From NCBI RefSeq assembly GCF_040149665.1, contig NZ_JBEFLP010000002.1, positions 434,001-498,000 on the forward strand: 64,000 bases of DNA. Reading direction: 5' to 3'. Positions 54,445 to 64,000 of the stretch are shown piece after piece (within the stretch, counting starts at the first letter, position 1; the number at the start of each line of letters is the position of its first letter). The position numbers were made by a program, and so were the translations under genes. A model generated the notes under the pieces. It did not search any database, was not told the origin of the DNA, and was given only the letters and a program-made list of their open reading frames with translations. Source of the stretch: Sulfitobacter sp. HNIBRBA3233 (GTDB lineage Bacteria > Pseudomonadota > Alphaproteobacteria > Rhodobacterales > Rhodobacteraceae).

Positions 54445-55407
54445 ATGGCGACGAAGACGGCGATCATCGGTTTGGGGATCATGGGGCAGCGGATGCTCGA
54501 ACATATGCTGCGGCACGAGGGCTTTGCACCCGATGTGGTCTGGGATCCCGATCCTGCCGCCTGCGCGGCGGCGCTGGATCTTGCGCCCGGTGCCGTCGTG
54601 GCCGACGATGCCAGCAGCGCCATTGCCGCGTGCGATCTGGTCTATCTTGCCTGCCCGCCCGCACCGCGCAAGGCCTACGCCCTCGAAGCGGCCGCTGCCG
54701 GCAAGGCGGTGTTTCTCGAAAAGCCGCTGGGCGTCGATATCGCCAAAAGCGAAGACCTCGTCGCCCGGCTTGAAGCATCCGGCGTGCCGGCGGCGGTCAA
54801 CTTCACCCAGGCGGCGGGGGATGCGCTGGCCGAGGTGACACAGGCCGCTGGGCAGGGTGCACTGGGCGAGGTGCTGGGCGCGGATATCGTCGTGACCTAT
54901 CCCGCGTGGCCGCGCGCGTGGCAGAAGGGGGCGGACTGGCTGCGCTTTCGCGCCGAAGGGGGGATGACGCGCGAAGTCATCTCGCATTTCCTGTTCTTCT
55001 CCGAGCGGGTTCTGGGCCCGCTGTCACTGGTCTGGGCCCGCCCGTCCTATCCCGATGATCCCGCGCTATGCGAAACCCACATGCTGGCAAGGCTCGAGAC
55101 ATCGGACGGCCGTCCGGTGACCGTCATGGCCAGCGTCGGCGGTGCGCAGCCTGACCTTCAGCAGGTGACCATCAAAGGCTCTGACGCCAGCCGCCGGATT
55201 TCCGAATTCTACAAGCTTTCGACCTCCTCGGGTGGTGAGTTCACCCCCCTCGGCGCAGAGCCGGCGGACCCGCGGGCGGCCAGTCTCGGGGCGCAGCTCG
55301 ATGATCTGGTGCTCTGCATGGCGGGCCAGCCGCACAGGTTGGCCACCCCCGCCGAAGCGCTGCGCGTGCAGCGTCTGGTCGAGGGGATGCTCGCGGGCAA
55401 GGGCTAG
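54445..55407 (+). CDS. Gfo/Idh/MocA family oxidoreductase
   Basis: A 320-residue NAD(P)-dependent dehydrogenase. The Rossmann loop G-L-G-I-M-G lies at residues 9-14, and E-K-P-L-G-V-D near residue 93 is the family motif carrying the catalytic Lys. The C-terminal domain (125-315) is the usual alpha/beta sheet domain. The ATG at 54445 is preceded by AGAGGGGG; starting further upstream would run through the terminator stem. It is convergent with the formamidase gene, 4 bp apart. Substrate unknown (sugars or inositol-like polyols are common). Confidence 0.9.
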   Translation: MATKTAIIGLGIMGQRMLEHMLRHEGFAPDVVWDPDPAACAAALDLAPGAVVADDASSAIAACDLVYLACPPAPRKAYALEAAAAGKAVFLEKPLGVDIAKSEDLVARLEASGVPAAVNFTQAAGDALAEVTQAAGQGALGEVLGADIVVTYPAWPRAWQKGADWLRFRAEGGMTREVISHFLFFSERVLGPLSLVWARPSYPDDPALCETHMLARLETSDGRPVTVMASVGGAQPDLQQVTIKGSDASRRISEFYKLSTSSGGEFTPLGAEPADPRAASLGAQLDDLVLCMAGQPHRLATPAEALRVQRLVEGMLAGKG

Positions 55408-55411
55408 GCGG

Positions 55412-56335
55412 TTAGAGCAGGGATTTATCCATCATCATGTGAATGCCTTTCTCGCGGTTTACGGTCTGGGTGACCCGCAGGTCGCCCGCCAGTGAACACA
55501 GCATATAGGCTTCGGCACGGGTGATGCCCGCGCGCTCCGAGACAAGGCCGATCATCCGCCGCAGGGCGATTTCCACGCAGACATCCAGATCGGCGTGCAT
55601 CCCCATGGTGATCAGATGGGTGGGCGTTTCGGCCTCGGGATAGGTCAGGTCCAGATCCTTGCGCACTGTCAGGCGGAAACGGCCCTGAAGCGCTGTCTCG
55701 ATCGCGGTCACGCAGACCTCTCCGTCCCCCTGCGCGCCATGACCGTCGCCGCAGGAAAACAACGCGCCCTCGTTAAAGACCGGCAGGTAGAGCGTCGTGC
55801 CTGCCACCAGTTCCTTGTTGTCGAGGTTGCCGCCATGGGCGCGCGGTTCGATCGTGGAAATCCGGCCCCACGCGGGCGGCGGGGCCACGGCCATCCCCCC
55901 GAAGAACGGCGCAAGCGGCAGTTTCAGCCCCCAGGGCAGCGTCGCCTCGTTGGCATCGGCATCCAGCGCGATGGTCATGTCGTGGCGCTCGGTGAAATCC
56001 AGCGGCAGCGTGCCCGCCAGCGGTTTGGCGTAGGTAAAGCCCCAGTCTTGCCGCAGCTTCACGTCAAGGATGTCTATCTGCAGCACGTCACCGGCTGCGG
56101 CGCCTTCGACAGCGACAGGTCCGGTGAGGATGTGACCGGGCATGCCGGGCAGCCCCGCCGCGTGCAGTTCCAGCAGTTCGGGCGGCACGTGAAAGCCGTC
56201 GCCGGGAAGCACATCGGGGCCCCCCGAGACGGAATTGATCGTCACTTCCGCGCCGCTGGCGATGGTCGCCACGGGCGCGCGTGTGGCGTCGAAATAGCCC
56301 CAGTGGCAGGTATCCGGTCCGGCGTCGATAATCAT
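55412..56335 (-). CDS. Acetamidase/formamidase family protein
   Basis: A 307-residue cytoplasmic amidase of the FmdA/AmdA family. It contains S-G-G-P-D-V-L-P near residue 37, G-P-V-A-V-E-G-A-A-A-G-D near 71, G-G-N-L-D-N-K-E near 167, and C-G-D-G-H-G-A-Q-G-D-G-E near 195, all family motifs with conserved His/Asp/Glu ligands. It hydrolyses short amides to ammonia and acid. It is 40 nt downstream of the gamma-glutamyltransferase gene on the same strand, so the two are probably co-transcribed. Confidence 0.92.
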   Translation of the reverse strand: MIIDAGPDTCHWGYFDATRAPVATIASGAEVTINSVSGGPDVLPGDGFHVPPELLELHAAGLPGMPGHILTGPVAVEGAAAGDVLQIDILDVKLRQDWGFTYAKPLAGTLPLDFTERHDMTIALDADANEATLPWGLKLPLAPFFGGMAVAPPPAWGRISTIEPRAHGGNLDNKELVAGTTLYLPVFNEGALFSCGDGHGAQGDGEVCVTAIETALQGRFRLTVRKDLDLTYPEAETPTHLITMGMHADLDVCVEIALRRMIGLVSERAGITRAEAYMLCSLAGDLRVTQTVNREKGIHMMMDKSLL

Positions 56336-56375
56336 TCAGGCTCTCCTTGGGGTGGGGTGCAGGGTGTTGCGGCTC

Positions 56376-58157
56376 TCAGCGGCCGATGGCGTAGGCCTGC
56401 ATGAGGCGCGGGGTCGCTGCGGCGCGCAGCATGCCGTCCTTTTCGCGCAGTGCGGCCGTCAGGCGGCCAACGGTCCAGGGCTCCGCCACCGTGACGATGT
56501 GACCGCGCGCGCGCAGATCGGCGATCACGTCATCGCCAAACGCCGGCTCCAGCATCATCTCGCCGGGTTTCACCTCGCGCGGGAAGAACGAGCCCTGGAA
56601 ATGCATCGAATGGAACAGCGGCGCGTCGATGCCTTCCTGAAGGCCCAGACCGAAGTGAACGAACCGCAGGAACCAGATCAGCTGCCATTGGTCCTGCTGG
56701 TCGCCCCCCGGTGTGCCGAATACGACCTGCACGCCGTCCTTTTCCGCAAGGCTGGGGGTGAGGGTCGTGCGCGGGCGGCTCTTGGGGACCAGCGAGGTGG
56801 TCAAGCCATGCTCGAGCCAGTACATCTGCGCCCGCGAGTTCAGCGGAAAGCCGAGGCCGGGAATGACCGGAGAGCTTTGCAGCCAGCCGCCCGATGGCGT
56901 GGCCGAGACCATATTGCCCCAGCGGTCGATCACGTCCAGATGCACGGTATCGCCACGCTTTTCGGTAAGATGCGACATCGTGGGTTCCTGCGCCGCGACG
57001 GCGCCCACGCCGAAATCCCGGCCCGCGCGTTCGACATAGGCATCGGCCAGCGCCTCGTACCCCGGGATCCGGCCCGGGCGCTGTTCGTGTGAGGCCTCTT
57101 TGCCGATCAGCTTGCGGCGGTCGTCGTTATAGGCATCGCTCAGCAGCACATCCATCGGGGTATCGCTGAAATCCGGATCGCCGTAGAAGGCTTCGCGGTC
57201 CGCATAGGCCAGCTTCATCGCCTCGATCACCGTGTGGACGAACTCGGCCCCGTTGGGATCCATCGCACCCAGATCGATCCCCTTGAGGATCGCGAGCGCC
57301 TGCAACATCACCGGTCCCTGCGACCACGCCTGCGTCTTGTGAACGGTCCAGCCGTGGTAGTCATAGCTCTGCGGCGCCTCGTATGTCGCGCGCCAATCGG
57401 CCATGTCCGACGGCGCAAGAACGGCGGAATGCTTTGCGTCCGAGACATCCATCACCCGCGCGTCGCGCAGGTAGTCAAAGATGGCGTCGGCCACGAATCC
57501 CTCGCGCCATGCGGCGCGGGCGGCATCAATCTGCGCTTCGCGGCTGTCGCCCGCGCTGTCCGCAAGGCGGTCGTATGTGTCGGCCAGTTCGGGGTTCCTG
57601 AACAGCGTGTTGGGGGCAGGGGCGCGGCCGCCCGGAGTCCAGACGGCGGCAGAGGTCGGCCATTCGGCGGCAAAGAACTCCGCCAGACCGGCAATCGTGT
57701 GGGCGACACGCGGAAGGATCGGGTGACCGTCGCGTGCATAGTCGATCGCGGGCTGCATGACATCGCGCAGCCCCATTGTTCCGTGGTCGCGCAGCATCAG
57801 CATCCAGCCGTCGAACGCACCCGGCACGACCGTGGCCAGCAACCCCGACCCCGGGATGAGGGAGAGGCCCTGATCCTTGTAGTGCTCGACGGTTGCCGCT
57901 TCGGGTGCGACGCCCTGTGCGCAGAGCACCTCGACCTTGCCGGTTTTGGCCGAATAGAAAATCGCGGGCATGTCGCCCGCAGGCCCGTTGAGATGCGGCT
58001 CGACCACCTGAAGCGTCAGCGCGGTCGCAACGGCTGCATCAAAGGCGTTGCCGCCGCGTTCAAGAATGCTCATCCCCACGGCAGAGGCGATCCAGTGGGT
58101 CGATGTGGCGACCCCGAAGGTGCCCCTGATCTCGGGACGGGTGGTGAAATCGGACAT
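56376..58157 (-). CDS. Gamma-glutamyltransferase family protein
   Basis: A 593-residue Ntn-hydrolase. The autocatalytic nucleophile is Thr404 in R-G-D-T-V-H-L-D-V-I-D, and the downstream T-P-S-G-G-W and oxyanion G-G-D-Q-Q segments match GGT-like proteins. No signal peptide is seen (M-S-D-F-T-T at the start), so it is cytoplasmic, unlike classical periplasmic GGT. AGGAG precedes the ATG at 58157. It may remove gamma-glutamyl groups during catabolism of glutamylated amines or amides in concert with the formamidase. Confidence 0.9.
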   Translation of the reverse strand: MSDFTTRPEIRGTFGVATSTHWIASAVGMSILERGGNAFDAAVATALTLQVVEPHLNGPAGDMPAIFYSAKTGKVEVLCAQGVAPEAATVEHYKDQGLSLIPGSGLLATVVPGAFDGWMLMLRDHGTMGLRDVMQPAIDYARDGHPILPRVAHTIAGLAEFFAAEWPTSAAVWTPGGRAPAPNTLFRNPELADTYDRLADSAGDSREAQIDAARAAWREGFVADAIFDYLRDARVMDVSDAKHSAVLAPSDMADWRATYEAPQSYDYHGWTVHKTQAWSQGPVMLQALAILKGIDLGAMDPNGAEFVHTVIEAMKLAYADREAFYGDPDFSDTPMDVLLSDAYNDDRRKLIGKEASHEQRPGRIPGYEALADAYVERAGRDFGVGAVAAQEPTMSHLTEKRGDTVHLDVIDRWGNMVSATPSGGWLQSSPVIPGLGFPLNSRAQMYWLEHGLTTSLVPKSRPRTTLTPSLAEKDGVQVVFGTPGGDQQDQWQLIWFLRFVHFGLGLQEGIDAPLFHSMHFQGSFFPREVKPGEMMLEPAFGDDVIADLRARGHIVTVAEPWTVGRLTAALREKDGMLRAAATPRLMQAYAIGR

Positions 58158-58425
58158 TCTGTCTCCTGAGTGATGCGCGCATGGGTCTGGTCCGCCGGGC
58201 CGCTGGCATGGCGGACCGGTGGTGTCGCCGGTCAGGCGTACCTTAGTGCCACTGCGGTGGCTAATCCAAGGGGGGCGTGAAGATTGACCGCGATGCGCGA
58301 CGTCGGATCCCGGTTTCGCGCCGCGCAGGGCCATCGCGGGCGGGGTTGGGATAGATCTTTCGGCCCGCGCCTGCGCAAAGGCATGATTTCATGCAAAACC
58401 CTGCTAGATCATCCGGACAACCGGC

Positions 58426-59916
58426 GTGCGCAGGGCCCCGTCAGCCGCGCAAGAACCAAGGGAGGTCGCCATCCGTTTCTCAGTCACCATCACACTCATC
58501 CTCGTTCTGTCCGCCGTGGGGCTGACCTACGAGATTGCCGCGGGCCGTGTGCTTGCGCCGTTTTTCGGCACATCGCTGCTGACATGGACAACCGTGATCG
58601 CCACGGTTCTGGGCGGGTTTTCACTGGGCAGCGCCCTTGGCGGTATCATCGCGGAGCGCCCGCGCGACACCGCGCTGCGAAACGTGCGCAACGCGCTGGT
58701 CGCGACGGCGGTGCTGATGGCGGTATCGCCAACGCTGCTTGGCGTGGTTCACGGGATGGGCGCGCGCGGGACCGATGGCATGATGTTCAGCGTGTTCATC
58801 GTGTTCTTTCCCGCGTCCGTCTGCGTGACCCTGCCGTCCCCCCTGCTTGCCAAGCTCGCCATAGAGGCGCGTCCGGGGCGGGAGGGGTCGTCGCTCGGGT
58901 TCGTGCTGGCGGCGGGATCGGTCGGGGCGATCTTCGGCGCGATCCTCGCGGGCTTCGTGACCCTGCCGCTGATCGGCTCGACGGCAACATTCGCCGCATG
59001 CGGGGCCGTTGCGCTGCTGTGCCTGCCGTTCCTGCGGGGCGGCCAGCCTTCAAACCCCGCGGTGACGGTTGCGGCGGCGGGTTTCGTGGCCTTTGCCGGT
59101 CTCGCCGGATCACCGGCCTGCCAGTACGAATCCGGTCTGTCGTGCCTGCATGTGGCGCAACGGGGGGGCGAGATAAACCTCGTCTCGGACGGGACCCTGC
59201 AAGCGGCAGAGCATGCGACGTCATCCGGTGTCGAAGACGACGGCGTAGGGCTGGTGCTGAGCTATACCGAATGGCTCTGGGCACGGATGGACCGTGATCT
59301 GGGACGCGAGGCATCGGTGCTGTTCGTCGGCGGCGGCGGGTATACGCTGCCGACAAAACTGCTGGAGACACGTCCCGAGGCGCAGGCCATCGCGGTCGAG
59401 ATCGACCCGCTGGTGACCGACGTGGTGCGGCTTCACCTACCGGCTGCCGCGCGGATGATCGCACGAACCGGCTACGATGCCGGGGCCTCAGGAGCCAGGG
59501 ATGGGCGGCTTGGCATCGTCCATGCGGACGGGCGGGTGTATCTGAACGAAACGCAGCAGCGTTTCGACGCCGCCGTGATGGATGCGTTCTCCTCCGGATC
59601 GGTGCCTGCGCATCTGGTCACCTTTGAGACATTCGCCCGACTGCGCGAGATCGTGAATGGCCCTGTCTATGTGAACCTGATCGACCGGCCCGACGGGCCG
59701 CTGGCGCGGGGCGTTCAGGCGATCCTTGCTGCGCTTTATCCGCATGTCGAGGCCGTGCAGGGCGAGATCAACACACGCGGGCGCACCAACATCCTCTTCG
59801 CGGCTTCCCGCGCGCCCCTTGCGCCCCTTGCCGATGCGCCGGAGGAATACGGCCCGACCGACATCGCCGATGCGCGCGCCTTTACCGATGATCGCGGTTG
59901 GGTCGGTCACCGCTAG
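58426..59916 (+). CDS. Membrane-anchored spermidine synthase-like protein
   Basis: A 496-residue fusion: six to seven helices (about residues 17-230) resembling a half transporter, followed by a Rossmann methyltransferase-like domain (240-480) of the spermidine synthase superfamily. The nucleotide loop is G-G-G-G-Y-T-L-P instead of the G-G-G-D-G of true synthases. M-D-A-F-S-S-G-S-V-P near residue 387 replaces the usual catalytic D-x-x-D-P. It therefore may not make spermidine. The GTG start is weakly supported. Confidence 0.82.
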   Translation: MRRAPSAAQEPREVAIRFSVTITLILVLSAVGLTYEIAAGRVLAPFFGTSLLTWTTVIATVLGGFSLGSALGGIIAERPRDTALRNVRNALVATAVLMAVSPTLLGVVHGMGARGTDGMMFSVFIVFFPASVCVTLPSPLLAKLAIEARPGREGSSLGFVLAAGSVGAIFGAILAGFVTLPLIGSTATFAACGAVALLCLPFLRGGQPSNPAVTVAAAGFVAFAGLAGSPACQYESGLSCLHVAQRGGEINLVSDGTLQAAEHATSSGVEDDGVGLVLSYTEWLWARMDRDLGREASVLFVGGGGYTLPTKLLETRPEAQAIAVEIDPLVTDVVRLHLPAAARMIARTGYDAGASGARDGRLGIVHADGRVYLNETQQRFDAAVMDAFSSGSVPAHLVTFETFARLREIVNGPVYVNLIDRPDGPLARGVQAILAALYPHVEAVQGEINTRGRTNILFAASRAPLAPLADAPEEYGPTDIADARAFTDDRGWVGHR

Positions 59917-60354
59917 ACCGGCAGTAGAGCATCCTTTCTGGTCTTGCGCTGGGTCGTTTTGACAGGTGGGGACGAAAGGGCGCGTATGTCGGCAGGACGC
60001 CGCGATGCTACTGCAGCAAGAACTTGGCGCCCGGATCTGCGACCTGTTTTCGCGCAGTTCCCCGCACGAGGGGATCTGGCGCAACCGATCTTGCTGAATG
60101 CCGCAAACCAGGGGGAACGGGATATTTTCTAGACCGTTTCCCCCAATATTGCTAACCTGTTCAGTAAATCTGTCTCTCAAGCGTGCTGGGCCGCCGCAGA
60201 AGAACTTCGCACTGTCGAGTGCCCGTGCCGCAAAGAGTGCCGGACCGGCTGCCAGCCTTTCCCGGTTTTGGGATAATAGTTCTTTAATGTTACAATTGCC
60301 GTCCGTTTAAATTCAAATTTCCGCGTCCCCTCCCTGCAAGAAGCAAATTATTTC
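59917..60354. other. 438-bp gap before the RTX gene
   Basis: Two short open stretches (59944-60132 and 60098-60310) lack start signals and family resemblance and are not called. The region holds a GC-rich hairpin at 60111-60144. After about 60130 it becomes AT-rich, including GGATAATAG near 60270 that could be a -10, which suggests the RTX gene has its own promoter. Confidence 0.5.
60111..60144. repeat. Hairpin upstream of the RTX gene
   Basis: GGGGGAACGG (60111-60120) pairs with CCGTTTCCCCC (60134-60144) with one bulged base; the 13-nt loop is AT-rich. It could be a terminator for the upstream unit, though no U tract follows. Confidence 0.5.
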
Positions 60355-63300
60355 ATGACCGATATCTTTTCAAAATTCCTGAGCGCCGATGACGGGTTCA
60401 CCCTTCTGGGCGGAGATTTAGCCATCCCCGGCGAACAGCCTATCAACTATTCCCTTGGTTTCGCGATGCAGCGATTGGGAGATGTCGACGAAGATGGCTT
60501 CGAAGATATTGCCATTAGTGCGCCGGAATACGGCTTTTACACTCAGCCAGGGCGTGTAAGCGTGATTTACGGGGGCGAGAAGCGGGCGGCAAACGCTGTC
60601 GAATACGGAATTGACCGCGCTGTGGTGTCCCCCGATACGCCAATACCGGACGAGATCATCAATCTCTTGCCGCCCAAGAACCTTTCGGTACATCTGGGCT
60701 CAACGCTCGCCTCTGGCGGGGATTTCAACGGTGACGGGATTGCCGACACATTGCTGGGGGGCGAGGACTTCAGCTACGTCATCTTTGGCGGGTCGGGGGT
60801 CTTGGCAGGGGATGCGGGTGAACAGATCGATGTGGCACGGCTGACGCCGGATCAGGGGCTGTCGCTGATCTTTGGCGGTACAGTGCAGGGCGGCGGCGAT
60901 TTCAACGGCGACGGGCTTGAGGATCTGATCAGCATCAGCTCTCGCAGGGCTCCGGTTGAATACGGGATCAAAATCATTCTGGGCAGTACGGGCTATACGG
61001 GCTTCGGCGATCCCGAGGGGGTGTTCACACAGGCGATCACCAGCGAGACCGTGCTGGATGGCGGGCTGATCGCGCTGCGCCAGAATTCGGCAGATGTGAA
61101 CGAAGCAGGCTATGTCGGGGATGTGAACGGCGACGGGTTCGACGATGTGGGGATCGCCACTGCCGACGGTTTCAGGATCATACTGGGCAAGGCGGATGCA
61201 CCGCCCGAGTTTGATCCCGCCACACTTGGAGCGGCAGACGTGATCGAAGTTGTGCCGCGCAGTGTGGGTGATTTTGCGCTGACCGAGATCGGCGATCTCG
61301 ACGGCGACGGTTTTGTCGATTTCCATTTTGTCGACAGGACCAGCCACGGCGTCCTGTGGGGCGGTGCCGACGGGATCGCGTCGCTCGTTGTGGCAGGCGA
61401 GGCCGGCACCCCCGGCCGTCTGGACCTCGCCGATCTGGCGCCGCAGGACGGTTTCGAATTGCCTCGATCAGGGATTGTTCCCGAGTTTCGGAGCGCAGCA
61501 AAAATCGCGGATGTAAACGGCGATGGCAGCACCGATCTGATCTGGAATCTGTCTGCATCTGTTCTTGGCGTTCGGCTGGGAACCGAAGAGGGCTGGCGCG
61601 CGGCAACCGACGCGCCTGCCGCCGATCTGCGGTTTGTTCTGGAAACGCCTTCGGGCGCTTTCGAGGCAGTCGATCTGAACGCGGACGGTTATGATGATGT
61701 GCTGGTGGGGGCAAACGGGAACGTCACCGTATTCTATGGTAGCGAGACCTTCGCGACAAACCTCCCCGACAGCCTGCCGGGCCCGGCCACCCCCTACCAG
61801 CGGCTTTCGACACAACTGGATGTCGTCGTCCCCTATGTTCGGCCGGGTGAACCCGAACTCAGTCAGGACGGGCGGTTCACGGTCTTCGATAGTGTCAATC
61901 CCGATCTGCCGTTCGAGACGGCGTGGGTACCGCGCCAGATCTACGTGCACGACCGGATCGAGGACAGTCTGACCCTTCTGACCGGATCGGTCGAAGGAGA
62001 TTCATCCCACGCGCGGATCAGCGGTGATGGCAGGTACATCGTTTTCGAACAGCGTGTGCCGACCGATGGCGATACCGTCGATCTTTGGCTGCTGGACCGA
62101 TCCGACGGGACGCCGGTCAAGCTTGCCCTCGACGGCTTCGTTGCGCCCGAAGGCGAAGGCGTGAAGCTGACCGGTGCAAGCCTGTCGGATGACGGCCGGA
62201 TCATGGCGTTCACCAGCAACGCAGACCATTCCGCGCTCGGCGATACTAACGGGCTGGATGATGTCTATGCGCTCGACCGCGAGACTGGTGCACTGACGTG
62301 GATATCTCGTGGCGCCAGTACCGAAACGGGCTACGAGGGCGCAAGCCAAGCCGATGTTGCCGCCGACGGGAAGCTGGTTGCGTTCGTCGCCAAGCACATA
62401 CCAGACTTAGGGCCGGACTTGGTGAATCCTGAAAACTGGCCCAATGTCTGGCTCTATGATATGGTGAGCGGGACAGGGAAGATCTTGCAGATATACGCGC
62501 ACCATCCGGACCTGTCGCAAAGCGGCTTTCTCGGCTACACAACATACACCTGGTATAGCGGATCATCAGTGGTCCGCCGCGCGATTGCGGACGAGAGTGA
62601 AGCGGCCGTTTTCTCAAGCCGGTTCGGCGGGATTGCGGACGGATCTTTATATTATCCGACCCTCTCGGGCGACGGGCGCTACATGACCTTCAATGGTTCG
62701 GCTTTCAACCCCGGCGACAGCTTTGCGGTTTGGCTCGGGCTGCCCGGTGTGGATGGCAGTTATGACATTGTTGTCCGCGATCCGGATGGCGCGGTGTTGA
62801 CCGGGCTTAACGACAGCGGCTATTCCACGCTGTCGCGGTCGGGCGAATACATTGCTTTCGCCAGCCGGAGCGGCCTTCTTGATCCGCTGGACGTGAACGG
62901 CGCCTACGACATCTACCTGATGCGCAATCCCGAATTTACGGCCAATCCCGAATGGTTGTACGGGCTGAGCTATCTTGACGATATCTTCACCGCGGCACCC
63001 GAAGGCTCCCGGGTGGACGGTGGGCTTGGCAACGACAGCCTGACCGGCAGCGACACCGGCGATCTGCTGATCGGCGGTGCGGGCGACGACACGCTGACGG
63101 GTGGCGCGGGCAACGACTGGCTGAGTGCCGACAGCGGTGCGAATGCGGTCGACGGCGGCGCGGGCACCGACATGGTGTCTTTCGCAGGCGCCGATCATGC
63201 TATCGTGGCCGATATTGGCGCAGGGCGTGTGACCGCCGGTGACGCCGTCAGCACCCTCACGGATATCGAGAACCTGACCGGGTCGATCTTTGGCGATTAC

Positions 63301-64000
63301 ATCATCGGTGATGCGGGCGACAACCGCCTGCGCGGTCTTGGCGATTACGACTGGTTCGTGGGATCCGGCGGGGCCGACACCTACGAAGGCGGCGACGGCC
63401 GCGACATGGTCTCTTACGTCGACGCGACGGCGGGGGTGGCGGTGTCGCTGGCGCTTGGCGGATTGTCGGGGCTGGCTGCGGGTGATCGCTTCGACGGCGT
63501 CGAGCGTCTGACCGGATCGATCTTCGCCGATACCTTCTTTGGCGATGCGGGCGAAAACGATTTCCGGGGTCTGGGCGGGCGAGACACGTTTTTTGCCTCA
63601 ACCGGCGGACGCGAGCGCTACGACGGCGGGTCCGGTGACGATCTGGTGTCCTACGTCGCCTCCGGCGGCGGCGTCGCGGCTTCCTTGCGGCTGGGCTACG
63701 GGCAGTCGGGGGACGCGCGGCTGGATCTCTATACCTCGATCGAGAACCTTGCCGGCAGCGCCTTTGACGACCGGCTCAGCGGGGATGGCGGTCGCAATAC
63801 GCTGATCGGTTTGGCCGGAGACGATTTCCTGTACGGGGACGGCGGGATCGACCTGCTCAAGGGGGGCGCGGGAAACGATACGATCGACGGCGGCGCAGGG
63901 TCGGATTACGCGCTCTTTGACGGCGCGCGGGCGGAATACGCGATGTTCCGCACTGCCTCGAAAGAGGTGCGCATGAACGGCCCCGAGGGTTTCGATATCT
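60355..64000 (+). CDS. Giant RTX-type secreted protein with two beta-propellers (3' end beyond window)
   Basis: The frame stays open for 1,215 codons to the window edge. There is no N-terminal signal peptide (M-T-D-I-F-S-K-F), as expected for type I secretion with a C-terminal signal. Seven FG-GAP-like calcium loops (D-x-N/D-G-D-G type) start at residues 43, 123, 182, 256, 314, 386 and 440, predicting a seven-bladed integrin-alpha-like propeller. A second propeller follows, marked by PD40/TolB-like turns such as S-G-D-G-R-Y-I-V-F at 503, 556, 611, 669, 745, 771 and 827. RTX nonapeptides (G-G-A-G-N-D type) begin at 889. Around them a 78-80-residue module beginning I-E-N-L-T-G-S repeats three times (63265, 63499 and 63739). 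It is likely a calcium-dependent surface or adhesion protein. The ATG is chosen by the domain start; its ribosome site is weak. Confidence 0.9.
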   Translation, partial: MTDIFSKFLSADDGFTLLGGDLAIPGEQPINYSLGFAMQRLGDVDEDGFEDIAISAPEYGFYTQPGRVSVIYGGEKRAANAVEYGIDRAVVSPDTPIPDEIINLLPPKNLSVHLGSTLASGGDFNGDGIADTLLGGEDFSYVIFGGSGVLAGDAGEQIDVARLTPDQGLSLIFGGTVQGGGDFNGDGLEDLISISSRRAPVEYGIKIILGSTGYTGFGDPEGVFTQAITSETVLDGGLIALRQNSADVNEAGYVGDVNGDGFDDVGIATADGFRIILGKADAPPEFDPATLGAADVIEVVPRSVGDFALTEIGDLDGDGFVDFHFVDRTSHGVLWGGADGIASLVVAGEAGTPGRLDLADLAPQDGFELPRSGIVPEFRSAAKIADVNGDGSTDLIWNLSASVLGVRLGTEEGWRAATDAPAADLRFVLETPSGAFEAVDLNADGYDDVLVGANGNVTVFYGSETFATNLPDSLPGPATPYQRLSTQLDVVVPYVRPGEPELSQDGRFTVFDSVNPDLPFETAWVPRQIYVHDRIEDSLTLLTGSVEGDSSHARISGDGRYIVFEQRVPTDGDTVDLWLLDRSDGTPVKLALDGFVAPEGEGVKLTGASLSDDGRIMAFTSNADHSALGDTNGLDDVYALDRETGALTWISRGASTETGYEGASQADVAADGKLVAFVAKHIPDLGPDLVNPENWPNVWLYDMVSGTGKILQIYAHHPDLSQSGFLGYTTYTWYSGSSVVRRAIADESEAAVFSSRFGGIADGSLYYPTLSGDGRYMTFNGSAFNPGDSFAVWLGLPGVDGSYDIVVRDPDGAVLTGLNDSGYSTLSRSGEYIAFASRSGLLDPLDVNGAYDIYLMRNPEFTANPEWLYGLSYLDDIFTAAPEGSRVDGGLGNDSLTGSDTGDLLIGGAGDDTLTGGAGNDWLSADSGANAVDGGAGTDMVSFAGADHAIVADIGAGRVTAGDAVSTLTDIENLTGSIFGDYIIGDAGDNRLRGLGDYDWFVGSGGADTYEGGDGRDMVSYVDATAGVAVSLALGGLSGLAAGDRFDGVERLTGSIFADTFFGDAGENDFRGLGGRDTFFASTGGRERYDGGSGDDLVSYVASGGGVAASLRLGYGQSGDARLDLYTSIENLAGSAFDDRLSGDGGRNTLIGLAGDDFLYGDGGIDLLKGGAGNDTIDGGAGSDYALFDGARAEYAMFRTASKEVRMNGPEGFDI

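Noticed and set aside
59944-60310. Two small genes before the RTX gene
   Set aside because: Both lack ribosome sites and recognisable features, overlap each other, and one runs across the hairpin.
63010-63920. CRISPR-like repetition
   Set aside because: The repeats are degenerate coding repeats (RTX nonapeptides and 78-80-residue modules) in one open frame, not identical repeats with unique spacers.

Overview
This 64 kb window looks like chromosome of a GC-rich alphaproteobacterium, most likely a marine member of the Roseobacter group. The reasons are a multi-subunit Mrp sodium/proton antiporter with fused A and B subunits, a catabolic cluster for the algal sulfonate 2,3-dihydroxypropane-1-sulfonate (DHPS), many TRAP-type transporters (one DctPQM set of the DHPS type, one TAXI type, one next to hydantoinase-type genes), an urt urea ABC transporter, and tightly packed genes with many 4-nt ATGA overlaps. 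I saw no rRNA, tRNA, insertion sequence, phage gene or CRISPR array.

Layout. 1-355: 3' end of a short-chain dehydrogenase. 510-6526: mrpAB-C-D-E-F-G operon. 6627-7742: glutathione-dependent formaldehyde dehydrogenase. 7820-12557: a TetR regulator divergent from an SDR, followed by a molybdenum hydroxylase pair (2Fe-2S subunit and Tat-exported molybdopterin subunit) and a di-heme cytochrome c. 12689-15614: three overlapping genes (diaminopropionate ammonia-lyase type PLP enzyme, M24 metallopeptidase, Asp/Glu-racemase family protein) that resemble parts of ectoine-type utilisation clusters. 15743-16372: glutathione S-transferase.

16369-25413 (minus strand) is the centrepiece: an apparent 11-gene operon with a small membrane protein, a TRAP transporter, the DHPS dehydrogenase HpsN, two further dehydrogenases, a universal stress protein, sulfopyruvate decarboxylase ComDE and an FMN-dependent 2-hydroxyacid dehydrogenase. 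Together they can be read as DHPS uptake, isomer interconversion, oxidation to sulfolactate, oxidation to sulfopyruvate and decarboxylation to sulfoacetaldehyde. A LacI-type regulator (25552-26577) is divergent, with a perfect 14-bp palindrome between them. Sulfoacetaldehyde acetyltransferase (Xsc) is not in the window.

26709-32606: aldo/keto reductase, TAXI-TRAP transporter with an alpha/beta hydrolase, and a divergent LysR regulator. 32770-40053: hyuAB (hydantoinase/oxoprolinase), a DctPQM TRAP transporter and a GntR regulator. 40389-46300: urtABCDE urea transporter, preceded by an inverted repeat matching the NtrC site pattern. 46364-51521: small membrane protein, a hydrolase fused to a membrane domain, a renalase-like flavoprotein, a DUF427 protein, an NAD(P)-binding protein and a DoxX-like membrane protein. 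51836-54318: FecR-domain protein and CHASE2-adenylate cyclase pair. 54445-58157: Gfo/Idh/MocA oxidoreductase, formamidase-family protein and gamma-glutamyltransferase. 58426-59916: membrane-anchored spermidine-synthase-like protein. 60355-64000: a very large open reading frame, unfinished at the window edge, combining two beta-propellers and RTX repeats, probably a type I secreted surface protein.

A theme across loci: each of the four solute-binding-protein genes of the transport operons is followed within about 15 nt by a GC-rich stem-loop without a U tract, before the permease gene. This suggests shared post-transcriptional tuning of binding-protein abundance.
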